21,159 nucleotides of DNA from Ignavibacteria bacterium (GCA_026417195.1 JAOADS010000011.1:1-21159), one strand, 5' to 3'; positions 1-7,789 are shown, counted from the first letter of the stretch. The notes: generated from the letters alone by a model not told the origin. Numbers and translations are program-made.

Positions 1-104
1 TGTCTAATAATATATTATTTTGTTGTCGCAAATTAAAATAATTTTTGTAACTATTATTAAAAGGATTTGATCTACAAATGAAGAATAAATTAAATGAGGT
101 GATA

Positions 105-608
105 TTATGGGGGATAAGAAACAATTGTATTCGGATATCCGTAGAGGACATCTGGTCTTCTTTCGTTTTCATAGTTTAGAAACTGAAAATAAAGTGAAGG
201 GAATTTTGTACCCATTTTCATAGCTGCCTGAACCTGAATTACATGTGTGAACTCATGTGTAATTACGTTTCTTAGCCAGTTATGTGTACCTCGTAAATCA
301 AAGTCAAGAGAAACAGCAGATATTTCTATTCTGTTTCCGTAATAGTCTGTTGCACCGCCGGAGATATCGGACTCGTCATTTATTATCCATGAAGTTTTAT
401 CTTTTGGTTTATAATTATACAATGAAGTTATCGGGCCGTAAATTTCTTCTGCAATTTTTGCTGTAAGTTTGGCTGTTCTTTCAGTGCCGTCGTGATAATG
501 AATATAAAAATGTTCAGTCTCTATGGTTTTCCATTCAAGTTCCGGATTAGGTTCAAACTGTGCATAAAGATTAAGACTTAGTGTTGCAATAATGAGAAAA
601 TAAATCAT
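105..608 (-). pseudogene. truncated secreted zinc metallopeptidase (TolB/PD40-associated, gluzincin-like), N-terminal part only
   Basis: The 167-residue reading frame starts with a signal peptide (residues 1-16, cleavage likely after LYA). A domain opening with a 'TEHFYIHYHDG' segment (31-41) follows, and the zinc-binding motif HEFTH lies at 118-122. Such motifs open a peptidase-MA-like domain that in related proteins is followed by a glutamate zinc ligand in a 'W-AEG' segment and then a long TolB/PD40-type beta-propeller, giving proteins near 1000 residues (family knowledge). Here translation stops at TAA (105-107), 45 residues after the zinc motif, so the third zinc ligand and the whole propeller are missing. 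Positions 1-104 continue the frame in no convincing way: the other two frames give only AT-driven low-complexity residues. I therefore read this as a 3'-truncated gene, inactive as a peptidase. It is divergent from dinG. An assembly join near position 105 would look the same. Confidence 0.7.
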
Positions 609-688
609 GTTAGCTGAGAATTTTTATGAAACGGTTACTTTTAAAAAAGGTAGAAGTGGCGTTATATATGACAGTTTAATGTTTGACA

Positions 689-696
689 CAAATTTA
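689..696 (-). promoter_or_regulatory. TAnnTTTG-type -7 box, minus strand
   Basis: Read on the minus strand, these bases are TAAATTTG, an exact match to the Bacteroidota -7 consensus TAnnTTTG, about 80 nt before the start of the truncated peptidase gene. A TTTG lies upstream at 716-713, with a 16-nt spacing that is slightly shorter than the usual 17-23. In AT-rich DNA such boxes also arise by chance. Confidence 0.25.
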
Positions 697-770
697 TAAT
701 GATTAAGTTAAACAAAAAAGCATAAAACTATTCTTGCAAGAAATATACTTTATGTTTCAGCTGACTATGT

Positions 771-778
771 TATTTTTG
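771..778 (+). promoter_or_regulatory. TAnnTTTG-type -7 box just before dinG
   Basis: TATTTTTG matches the Bacteroidota -7 consensus exactly and ends 5 nt before the dinG ATG at 784. If used, transcription would begin at or next to the start codon, giving a leaderless or nearly leaderless mRNA. No convincing -33 TTG is found at the right distance, so support is weak. Confidence 0.25.
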
Positions 779-783
779 TATCA

Positions 784-2784
784 ATGTCCCTTGTAAACGA
801 AATAAAAAAAATGTTTTCCCCCGGCGGACTAATGTCTTCCATAAAGGGTTATGAATATCGTAAAGAACAGACAGAAATGGCTTGTCTCGTTGCCGAATCG
901 CTTGAAAAAAACGAACATTTAATCATAGAAGCTCCGACCGGTATAGGAAAATCCTTTGCTTACCTTGTTCCGTCTATAGTGTTTGCAAAAATGAATGACA
1001 GGAAAGCTATTGTATCAACCTGTACTATTAATCTACAGGAACAACTCATAGCGAAGGACCTTCCTGCTCTTGAAAAAGTATTACCTTTTGAGTTCAGGTA
1101 TGAAATAATCAAAGGCAGAAGGAACTACATATGTTCAAAGCGTCTTTCAAGAGCTATGGCATCTCAGGAATCACTTTTTGAAAATGAGGAACAAACTCAG
1201 CTCAGGGAAATTTATAACTTTACTCAAAGGACTGGCAAAGGGACAAAACAGGATATTAATTTCAGAATTAACGAAAACATCTGGAGTGAAATATTCGCTG
1301 AAGACGGTATATGTACTCATAAATCCTGTGGCTCGGCTGATACAAATTGTTGGTATCAGTTAGCAAAAAGAAATATGCAAAACGCAGATGTACTTGTAGT
1401 AAACCATTATTTGTTTTTTACTCTCTTCGGATTTAGCTCCACAGGGGACAGTAAAGGCTATCTTTATCTTGACGACTTTGTAATTTTCGATGAAGCACAT
1501 ACTGTTGAAAACATAGCTGCACAGAACATATCTCCGCAGGTTACGAAGGAACAGATTCATTTCTGGCTTAATAAACTATACAATCCACGAAAACGTAAAG
1601 GTTTTTTTGCCGAAAAACCAGGCGCTGCAAGAATCAGAACCCTGGTTGAACAGATTCAAAAGGAAAATGAAGCTTTTTTTCTCCAGCTAAACAGCGAGCT
1701 GATAAATAATTACCCTCAATCAAAAAATAAACAAAGAGTCAGAATCAAGACTCCATTATCATTTAAACAGGACTTTACGGATATTTTGCTTGATCTTGCC
1801 GAGGAAATCAGAAAAATAACTGCTACTGCCATAGGTGAATCCGAAGAAAATGAAATGAGGAATTATTACAATAAATTTACTGCAATCAGAAGTAATATAA
1901 TAACTTTTCTTAATCAGGAATTTGAAAAACATGTTTACTGGATTGAATATTCACAAAACAGATCAAACATCAGCCTCTGTCTCTCTCCGCTTGATATGGC
2001 TGAATATTTCAGAAATAATATTTTTACAGAAAAGAAACTGAGCATAATGACGTCGGCTACTCTTTCTGTAAATAAAAGCCTTGAATATTTTAAGAAAACT
2101 ATCGGAGCTGATAATATATCCGGAAAGATTCTACCTTCCCCTTTCAACCTTAAAGAACAAATGAAACTCCATCTCTTTCCAAAAATACCGGAACAGGAAC
2201 TTAAAAAGGAAAAGCTATCAGATCTGCTTAAAGAATCAGAGTATGAAAAAGTCTTGTCGGAAAAAATTTTCGAATGCGTGCAGAAAACTTCAGGAGGTTC
2301 ACTTGTTTTGTTTACAAATGCAAATCTGCTCAGGAAAATGTATGATAGGCTATTGGAAAAATTCCTGGAGCTGAACATTATTCTCTATGCACAGAATAAC
2401 GGTATGCCAAATAATATAATACTTGATAAATTCCGCGCAGACGAAAATTCCGTTCTTTTCGGAGTTGACAGTTTCTGGATGGGCGTTGATATACCCGGTA
2501 ACAGTCTCAGAAACGTTATTATTACAAAACTTCCCTTTGAAGTTCCTGATGATCCTTTAACCGAAGCTAAAATGGAAATGATTTCCGAAAGAGGCGGAAA
2601 TACTTTTTATGAATATTCGCTCCCTGTTGCAGTTTTAAAATTCAGGCAGGGTGTAGGAAGACTTATAAGAAATAAATCAGATAAAGGAATAATCTGCATA
2701 CTTGACAGTCGTATAGTAAATAAAGCTTATGGCAGGTTTTTCCTTGACTCTCTTCCTGAATGTGATACCATAATTGAAAATTAA
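784..2784 (+). CDS. dinG: DinG-family ATP-dependent DNA helicase with 4Fe-4S cluster
   Basis: This 666-residue protein is a superfamily 2, XPD/DinG-type 5'-3' helicase that unwinds forked DNA, R-loops and similar structures during repair and replication restart (family knowledge). Visible in order are a Q-motif-like start (GYEYRKEQTEMA, from about 22), Walker A APTGIGKS (50-57), four cysteines able to hold the 4Fe-4S cluster (C117, C177, C182, C189), a VVNHYL segment (205-210), and the DEAH box (236-239). The second helicase domain has the GVDSFWMGVDIPG segment near 560 and the arginine-finger motif FRQGVGRLIR near 620. Length and motif order are complete. The ATG at 784 has no clear Shine-Dalgarno site, and in-frame ATGs at codons 10 and 17 are alternatives, but a start at 784 keeps the usual short extension before the Q-motif. 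The gene stands alone. Confidence 0.95.
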   Translation: MSLVNEIKKMFSPGGLMSSIKGYEYRKEQTEMACLVAESLEKNEHLIIEAPTGIGKSFAYLVPSIVFAKMNDRKAIVSTCTINLQEQLIAKDLPALEKVLPFEFRYEIIKGRRNYICSKRLSRAMASQESLFENEEQTQLREIYNFTQRTGKGTKQDINFRINENIWSEIFAEDGICTHKSCGSADTNCWYQLAKRNMQNADVLVVNHYLFFTLFGFSSTGDSKGYLYLDDFVIFDEAHTVENIAAQNISPQVTKEQIHFWLNKLYNPRKRKGFFAEKPGAARIRTLVEQIQKENEAFFLQLNSELINNYPQSKNKQRVRIKTPLSFKQDFTDILLDLAEEIRKITATAIGESEENEMRNYYNKFTAIRSNIITFLNQEFEKHVYWIEYSQNRSNISLCLSPLDMAEYFRNNIFTEKKLSIMTSATLSVNKSLEYFKKTIGADNISGKILPSPFNLKEQMKLHLFPKIPEQELKKEKLSDLLKESEYEKVLSEKIFECVQKTSGGSLVLFTNANLLRKMYDRLLEKFLELNIILYAQNNGMPNNIILDKFRADENSVLFGVDSFWMGVDIPGNSLRNVIITKLPFEVPDDPLTEAKMEMISERGGNTFYEYSLPVAVLKFRQGVGRLIRNKSDKGIICILDSRIVNKAYGRFFLDSLPECDTIIEN

Positions 2785-2811
2785 AAAAGCCAGGATACGG
2801 AGCTTCCTGGC
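2783..2811 (-). terminator. intrinsic terminator facing left
   Basis: GCCAGGA (2789-2795) pairs with TCCTGGC (2805-2811) around a 9-nt loop. The plus strand has six A residues at 2783-2788 and no T-run after the hairpin, so only the minus-strand transcript ends in hairpin plus U-tract. It therefore cannot be a standard terminator for dinG. No minus-strand protein gene lies to its right within reach. Confidence 0.55.
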
Positions 2812-2859
2812 CTGGAGGTATATTGAAGTGAAATGAAAGGAGAATTCTGATCTTTAAGC

Positions 2860-2909
2860 AAATTTAAACTGAGTAATCAGCAGTGTCCATCACTATTACA
2901 GTTAAATTT
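2860..2909. repeat. long interrupted inverted repeat
   Basis: AAATTTAAACTG (2860-2871) is mirrored by CAGTTAAATTT (2899-2909) with one bulged A. Inside it TAAT (2874-2877) pairs with ATTA (2895-2898), and AGTG (2882-2885) pairs with CACT (2891-2894) around a TCCAT loop. It forms on either strand. On the minus strand it would be the 5' hairpin of the candidate small RNA. Confidence 0.6.
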
Positions 2910-2996
2910 ATTTTCTGAAAAATAAATATTATAAACAATTCTTAAATAAGATTTTTAATTATGACTTTTTTAATTATTTTAACTCAATCTAAATAA

Positions 2997-3303
2997 ATGA
3001 AAAAAGAAATAAGAGAGCTTTTTGATGACAAGGTCTTAGTGAAGAAAATACAAAATAAACTACCGAAATTATTTCAAATAGCAGAGTTAGAAAGTCCCGG
3101 AGCCGGGAAAATAGTAATTTTATCTACTGTCCAAATCAACTTCACTCCTACTGGATAATCCAAGAGGTGTTGAAATTTCTTCGAGGGGCTTAAAAAGTCT
3201 TATGGAGAGTAAGAATTCATTAAAGATACCAATTTACTGGAAAAAGGATACCATTGAATTTAAACCATTTCAAAGGTGGATAGAACGTTGGCAGAAGGAC
3301 TAA
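2997..3303 (+). pseudogene. type II restriction endonuclease remnant (ThaI-like), catalytic middle deleted
   Basis: Two short reading frames face the same way. The first (2997-3158, 53 codons) begins MKKEIRELFDDKVL and stays protein-like up to a PGAGKI segment near codon 40, then degenerates and stops at 3156-3158. The second (about 3118-3303, another frame) carries NPRGVEISS and ends in a WIERWQKD tail, with two stop codons just before it (3112-3117). From memory, both ends resemble the N- and C-termini of ThaI-type restriction endonucleases of roughly 200 residues. About half the protein, including the PD-(D/E)xK-type core expected in between, is absent. The remnant ends 4 nt before the methyltransferase start, the normal arrangement for a coupled restriction-modification pair. 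The identification as ThaI-like is recollection. The broken state is direct observation. Confidence 0.6.
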
Positions 3304-3307
3304 TAAA

Positions 3308-4213
3308 ATGAAAAAAGGTACTAAAACAAGTTCGTTTGGAACAAGTTGCAGAATAAATCATGATAGTTCTGAATTTTACAGCTCTAAACTTTACTCAACT
3401 CTTAAGACAAAAAAAATTGATAAGGAAACTGAAAACAAATTACCTGCTGAATTAGTTAATAAACTTATTTTAGGTTCAGCAGAAAATATGAAAGAGTTAC
3501 CTGATAACTCAATTCACTTGATGATAACTTCTCCACCATACAACGTAAAAAAGGAATATGATAAAGATTTATCTTTAAATGAATATTTGCATTTACTTGA
3601 AAATTCATTCAAAGAAACTTACAGGGTTCTGGTTAACGGAGGACGTGCCTGTATAAACATTGCAAATATCGGGCGTAAACCATATATACCTCTTTCTGAC
3701 TATATTTCGAAAATAATGATTGAAATAGGTTTCAACATGAGGGGAGAAATTATCTGGAATAAATCTTCAGGGGCCGGTATTTCAACAGCGTGGGGCAGCT
3801 GGAAAAGTGCGTCTAATCCTATATTAAGAGACATTCATGAATATATCCTGATTTTTTCAAAAGGAGATTATAACAGATCCGCTAAAGGTAAAGAAAACAC
3901 AATTACAAAAAACCAGTTCATAGAATTGACTAAATCTATTTGGACAATAAATCCCGAAAGTGCTAAACAAATCGGACACCCAGCACCTTTCCCAGAAGAA
4001 TTGCCATATCGTCTTATCCAGCTTTACTCATTTAAAGGTGATATTGTTCTTGACCCTTTTATTGGTAGCGGAACCACAGCAGTCTCAGCATTAAAGTCAG
4101 ACAGAAAATTTGTTGGTTATGACATCAATGAAGAATATATTACGCTTGCTGAAAAAAGGTTAAAACCATTTTTATCTCAGAATGAATTAAAATTCAGTAA
4201 CGAGAATAAGTAA
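3308..4213 (+). CDS. DNA methyltransferase, beta class (N4-cytosine or N6-adenine), orphaned from its endonuclease
   Basis: This 301-residue amino-methyltransferase transfers a methyl group from S-adenosylmethionine to an exocyclic amino group in DNA. The catalytic motif IV TSPPY is at 74-78, and the AdoMet motif I DPFIGSGT is at 249-256, followed by a FVGYDIN segment. Motif IV before motif I is the beta-class order. A serine in SPPY is more typical of N4-cytosine enzymes, but N6-adenine cannot be excluded. Residues 1-45 before the catalytic domain are polar and unassigned. An AAGGA site at 3295-3299 sits 8 nt before the ATG, inside the end of the ruined endonuclease gene. The enzyme looks complete, so methylation probably persists without restriction. 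Confidence 0.9.
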   Translation: MKKGTKTSSFGTSCRINHDSSEFYSSKLYSTLKTKKIDKETENKLPAELVNKLILGSAENMKELPDNSIHLMITSPPYNVKKEYDKDLSLNEYLHLLENSFKETYRVLVNGGRACINIANIGRKPYIPLSDYISKIMIEIGFNMRGEIIWNKSSGAGISTAWGSWKSASNPILRDIHEYILIFSKGDYNRSAKGKENTITKNQFIELTKSIWTINPESAKQIGHPAPFPEELPYRLIQLYSFKGDIVLDPFIGSGTTAVSALKSDRKFVGYDINEEYITLAEKRLKPFLSQNELKFSNENK

Positions 4214-4247
4214 TTATATAAAATCCAATTCATATAAACTACTGTTT

Positions 4248-4919
4248 ATGACATACAGATTAATTATTTTCTCCATCTGCATACTTATTTCCTTCATTTC
4301 ATGCAACAAGAAAGCGGATGAAAAAAATCTCAGTACAACAGGAACAGATACAGGAAAATCCTTAACCAAAGACTCTGAAAGGAAGTTATACTCTGAAGGT
4401 ACAAAAAACCAGCCTGAATATCTGATCAAATTCATTCCGGACGGATATTCAGTTCTTGATACTGCTGAAGGTGATCTGAATCTTGATAACATCTCAGATA
4501 TTATTTTAGTCTTAAAACAAAACGGAGAAGACACTCTGTCTGACTCTGAAGACAAGCCGATTAAAAGACCTCTTCTGATTCTGATCAGAAACTTGAATGG
4601 TGAACTTAAACCTGAACGAAGAAATGATAATACGGTATTATGTTATGTATGCGGAGGAATGATAGGAGACCCATATTCCGGGATAACAATCAAAGACGGA
4701 TTTTTCTCGGTTGAACATTTCGGTGGAAGTGCCACGCGATGGACAAGAATAATTACTTATAAATATTCAAGTGAAGACAATGAGTGGTATCTGCATAAAG
4801 ACGGTACAGAAAGTTTTAATGCTTCTGATCCAACTAAGGTTAAAAGCTATATGAAAACAACAAAGGATTTCGGTAAGATAAAATTTGAGGAGTTCAATAT
4901 TTATGAGGAACAAGATTAG
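4248..4919 (+). CDS. uncharacterised lipoprotein
   Basis: The 223-residue protein begins with a lipoprotein signal (residues 1-18) ending in the lipobox FISC with C19 as the lipidation site, so it should be anchored in a membrane facing the periplasm. A lysine- and threonine-rich linker (20-55) follows. The folded part has an acidic loop D76-L-N78-L-D80-xxx-D84 of the EF-hand or FG-GAP calcium-binding type, a pair of cysteines (C132, C135), and a GGMIGDPYSG-IKDGFFSVEHFGG stretch (137-160) that looks strongly conserved in Bacteroidota homologues as I recall them. No enzyme motif is recognised and no function can be named. It lies 34 nt after the methyltransferase gene, probably by chance rather than function. 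Confidence 0.8.
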   Translation: MTYRLIIFSICILISFISCNKKADEKNLSTTGTDTGKSLTKDSERKLYSEGTKNQPEYLIKFIPDGYSVLDTAEGDLNLDNISDIILVLKQNGEDTLSDSEDKPIKRPLLILIRNLNGELKPERRNDNTVLCYVCGGMIGDPYSGITIKDGFFSVEHFGGSATRWTRIITYKYSSEDNEWYLHKDGTESFNASDPTKVKSYMKTTKDFGKIKFEEFNIYEEQD

Positions 4920-4962
4920 CTTTCAGAACTTCAAGAACTTTATATAACTATGATGAATCCAA

Positions 4963-4989
4963 ATTAAATAATTTAAATCATTATTTAAT
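4963..4989. repeat. perfect AT-only inverted repeat
   Basis: ATTAAATAAT (4963-4972) and ATTATTTAAT (4980-4989) form a 10-bp stem with a 7-nt loop, about 45 nt after the lipoprotein gene. Having no GC pairs, it is a poor terminator. It may be a 3' RNA stabiliser or a product of base composition. The rest of 4920-5134 shows no gene. Confidence 0.4.
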
Positions 4990-5134
4990 CAGCCTTTTAA
5001 TATATCAGATTAATCAGGATATTCCTTCCCTATTCCCAACTCTCAAATACCCTTTTTACATTTCTATTGATAAAAATGAATTATATTTTGAAACTTTAAA
5101 ATAAATAAATCTGTCAGGTGTATTAAAAGGATTT

Positions 5135-6490
5135 ATGATAATAAAATATTTGTTACTTCACATCCTGTTTTTGATTTATTTCTTCACATCAATATATTCT
5201 CAGACCATAGAAATAACTTTAAATGATGCTATAAGAAACGCTTACAATGAAGATCCCAACATAAAAAAACTAATCTATCAGCTTGAACTAAACGAGAGTA
5301 ATATAAAAACAGGATATGGAAATCTCTTCCCTGATCTGAAACTTTCATCTGGGTGGACGAGAACAAATCAGGCAATTGACGCAGGTACAATTAACATAAA
5401 CGGTGTAAATGTTCCAGTCTCAGCAAGAAATGAAACTACAAATAATTTCAGTCTCTCTCTTCGTTCTGATGTTACATTGTTTAACGGATTTGTAAATTAC
5501 GACAGAATAGAGCTTAACAGGAAACAGAAAACTCTCACTTTAATTCAGCTTGAAAAATACAGACAGGATATTACACTTAAGATTATAAGTAGTTATATTA
5601 CAGTTCTTAAAAACATTCAGATAGTCAAAATAAACGAAGCTACATATGAAGATTCAAGAGTTCAGCTTGATAAAATTAAAAAATTCGTTGAGGTAGGTAA
5701 AAAAACACTTTCAGATGTTTACAGACAGGATGTTATAGTAGCGCAAAATGAACTTGCTGTTGAACAGGCTAAAAATAATTTAGAAAAATCCTTAGCAGAC
5801 CTGGCATTCGATGCAAAGCTTAGTCTTAGCAGAAATTATACTGTTAATAACGATGAATTTAATACAGAAACTGATCTTCAAGCACTTATTAATTACGTGG
5901 ATTTAAATTCAGACGTGAGCAAGTTGGTTGAAAATGCATTGAAAAACAGATATGATTATAAATCTTCACTGAAAAATCTGGATATCCTGTCTGATAATCT
6001 GGAAATAGCAAAAAGTAACATCATTTTTCCTACAATAAGCGGATTCGGAGCTTATACTCTTTCTGGAGATAAAATAGGAAATCTCACAAATCAGAGAGTG
6101 TTTACAATAGGTATTTCATTAAATTATCCGATATTTCAGGGATTCTCCCTTGATAATCAGCGTCAGCTTGCTGAGATAAATCTTAAATCAGCAGAAGAAG
6201 ATTTGAAAAATCTGAAGAATCAGATTGAACTTGATATAAAAAAAGCTGTCCTTGACATGAAGTCATTGCTTAAACAAATTGAAATTGTTGACAGAAACCT
6301 CAAAAATGCTGAACAGGATTTACTTCTTGCAGAGGAGTCATACAGAGTTGGTCTGGGAACACTGCTTGAAATAAACACTGCCGCAATAAATCTTAACAAT
6401 ATCAGGATAAACAAATCAAATCTGATTTATAATTTTATTTTAGCACAGAAACAACTTGAGTATTATCAGGGGTTATTAAAAATAAATTAA
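5135..6490 (+). CDS. TolC-family outer membrane efflux protein
   Basis: The 451-residue protein is an outer membrane channel of the TolC/OEP family and the exit duct of a tripartite exporter. A signal peptide covers residues 1-22 (cleavage near YSQ). Two repeated OEP units follow, beginning ITLNDAIRNAYNEDPNIK and resuming around residue 260, each rich in long amphipathic helices with heptad-like spacing. The segment SYRVGLGTLLEINTAAINL near the C-terminus is typical of the family. Length is normal. The ATG at 5135 follows an AAAAGGA site at 5125-5131, rather close at 3 nt. This is the first gene of the seven-gene operon. No clean promoter is seen in the 215 nt before it, only an imperfect TATATTTTG at 5082-5090. 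Confidence 0.93.
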   Translation: MIIKYLLLHILFLIYFFTSIYSQTIEITLNDAIRNAYNEDPNIKKLIYQLELNESNIKTGYGNLFPDLKLSSGWTRTNQAIDAGTININGVNVPVSARNETTNNFSLSLRSDVTLFNGFVNYDRIELNRKQKTLTLIQLEKYRQDITLKIISSYITVLKNIQIVKINEATYEDSRVQLDKIKKFVEVGKKTLSDVYRQDVIVAQNELAVEQAKNNLEKSLADLAFDAKLSLSRNYTVNNDEFNTETDLQALINYVDLNSDVSKLVENALKNRYDYKSSLKNLDILSDNLEIAKSNIIFPTISGFGAYTLSGDKIGNLTNQRVFTIGISLNYPIFQGFSLDNQRQLAEINLKSAEEDLKNLKNQIELDIKKAVLDMKSLLKQIEIVDRNLKNAEQDLLLAEESYRVGLGTLLEINTAAINLNNIRINKSNLIYNFILAQKQLEYYQGLLKIN

Positions 6491-6493
6491 TTT

Positions 6494-7789
6494 ATGATTG
6501 AAACAAAAAAAGACAGAAAAAGAAAGAAAAAAATATTACTGATTTCAATTATTGTGATTTTAATATTGATTATAATTTCAGCTGTTATAATCTCATCCGG
6601 AAAAGAAAAAATTATAACCGTACAAACTGAAAAAGTAGCCCTACGAAATATAACCGAGACCGTTTCAGGCACAGGATTTATACAACCGGAAAAGAAAGTT
6701 GACATAAGTGCTGAAATAAGCGGAGAGATTGTTCAGTTACCTTTCAGAGAAGGTGATAAAGTAAAAAAAGGTGATTTGATAGTAAAAATTAAAGCAGAGC
6801 AATATTCCGAAAGGATCTCACAGCAGCGTGCTGGAATAAACTATTCTCAGTCACAGGTAGAAGTGGCTGAAAACAACCTGCGTAAAGCAGAAATTGAACT
6901 TAAAAGAATAGAACAACTTCATACATCGGGACTAGTCTCAGACGCAGATCTTGATAATGCTAAAATTGCATATGACGTCGCAGTATCGCAACTGAAAAGT
7001 GCCAAGGCAAACGTTAGTCAGAATTACGCTTTACTCAGACAAAGTGCTCAGGATCTCTCTAAAGCCACAATCAGGGCACCGATAGACGGAACAATTACTA
7101 AACTGAACAATGAACTTGGTGAGAAAGTTGTAGGAACTCAGCAGATGGCTGGAAGTGTGATTATGACTATTTCAGATCTATCCGTTATGAATGCAGAAAT
7201 AGAAGTCAGTGAAACTGAAGTAACGAATATAAAACTCGGTGACAGTGCTGACATTGAAGTTGATGCTTTCCCTGACAGAATTATAAAAGGATATGTATAT
7301 GAAATTTCAAACTCGGCTAAATCGAAAGGCATGGGAACTCAGGAGCAGATCATAAATTTCATAGTGAAGATAAGGATTGTTGATCAGGACGTTCAGTTGA
7401 AACCCGGAATGTCATGTAATGCAGACATCAGGGTAAAGTCAAAGCAAAACGTTATTTCAGTTCCGATTCAGTCTGTAACTGCAAGAGATGAAGATGAAAT
7501 AACTCCGGAAAATGAAGAAGAGTCTGTAATGAGAGATTATGAAAAAACCAGAAAGAAAAGTAAACCCAAAGAAATTGTATTTGTAGTTAAGCAGGAAAAT
7601 CCCCCGAAGGTTTCCATTAAAGAAGTCAAAACCGGAATAAGTGATGACAGATACATTGAAATAACTGAAGGGCTTCAGGTTGATGAAATTGTTGTAAAAG
7701 GTCCCTATAAGGCAATCAGCAAGGAACTTGAAGAAGGCAGTAAGGTGAAAATAGATAACGAGGTGAAAAAAAAGAATAAGAATGAATGA
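6494..7789 (+). CDS. periplasmic adaptor of HlyD/MacA type
   Basis: The 431-residue membrane fusion protein should bridge the inner membrane ABC transporter and the TolC-like channel. A short lysine-rich cytoplasmic tail (3-13) and one transmembrane helix (about 14-33) are followed by a lipoyl-like half (ISAEISGEIV... REGDKVKKGD), a coiled-coil hairpin (about 105-180), the second lipoyl half (IRAPIDGTITKL), and a beta-barrel domain (ISDLSVMNAEIEV onward). A highly charged insertion at about 330-355 (many E, D, K) divides the barrel from the membrane-proximal domain. It is longer than in E. coli MacA as I remember it. The start is 3 nt after the upstream stop, and the end overlaps the ATPase gene by 8 nt, implying translational coupling. 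Confidence 0.93.
   Translation: MIETKKDRKRKKKILLISIIVILILIIISAVIISSGKEKIITVQTEKVALRNITETVSGTGFIQPEKKVDISAEISGEIVQLPFREGDKVKKGDLIVKIKAEQYSERISQQRAGINYSQSQVEVAENNLRKAEIELKRIEQLHTSGLVSDADLDNAKIAYDVAVSQLKSAKANVSQNYALLRQSAQDLSKATIRAPIDGTITKLNNELGEKVVGTQQMAGSVIMTISDLSVMNAEIEVSETEVTNIKLGDSADIEVDAFPDRIIKGYVYEISNSAKSKGMGTQEQIINFIVKIRIVDQDVQLKPGMSCNADIRVKSKQNVISVPIQSVTARDEDEITPENEEESVMRDYEKTRKKSKPKEIVFVVKQENPPKVSIKEVKTGISDDRYIEITEGLQVDEIVVKGPYKAISKELEEGSKVKIDNEVKKKNKNE

Larger units (their letters stand above)
2783..2921 (-). ncRNA. candidate small RNA antisense to the dinG 3' flank
   Basis: On the minus strand the stretch has the layout of a trans-acting small RNA. A TATAAT hexamer is at 2933-2928, so a start near 2921 is inferred. 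A long interrupted hairpin spans 2909-2860. An unpaired, pyrimidine-rich linker (2859-2812) contains TTCTCCTTTC and ACCTCC, both complementary to Shine-Dalgarno sequences. A 7-bp GC-rich hairpin then runs into six U residues. No -35 match is convincing. The only minus-strand reading frame inside is 8 codons long, starting in the hairpin loop. The RNA does not match 6S, SRP or tmRNA as I know them. The call rests on structure alone. Confidence 0.35.

Noticed and set aside
284..466. Plus-strand 60-codon frame inside the truncated peptidase
   Set aside because: It is opposite a frame with a signal peptide and HEFTH motif, and has no ribosome-binding site or recognisable product.
683..700. TTGACA (683-688) with TATAAT (695-700) as a dinG promoter
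   Set aside because: The hexamers are only 6 nt apart, far below the 16-18 nt needed, and no other -10 sits at the right distance.
1935..2378. Minus-strand 147-codon frame inside dinG
   Set aside because: It is antisense to the conserved helicase core, with serine/phenylalanine-rich composition typical of an opposite-strand shadow.
2783..2811. Intrinsic terminator for dinG
   Set aside because: On the plus strand the hairpin is preceded by A residues and followed by CTGGAGGT, with no T-run, so it fits only the opposite direction.
4214..4555. Minus-strand 113-codon frame opposite the lipoprotein gene
   Set aside because: It is the shadow of a convincing lipoprotein gene with a lipobox, and its serine/phenylalanine-rich product has no motif.
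5067..5090. TTG ... TATATTTTG as a promoter for the exporter operon
   Set aside because: The spacing is 12 nt and the box has one base too many compared with TAnnTTTG.
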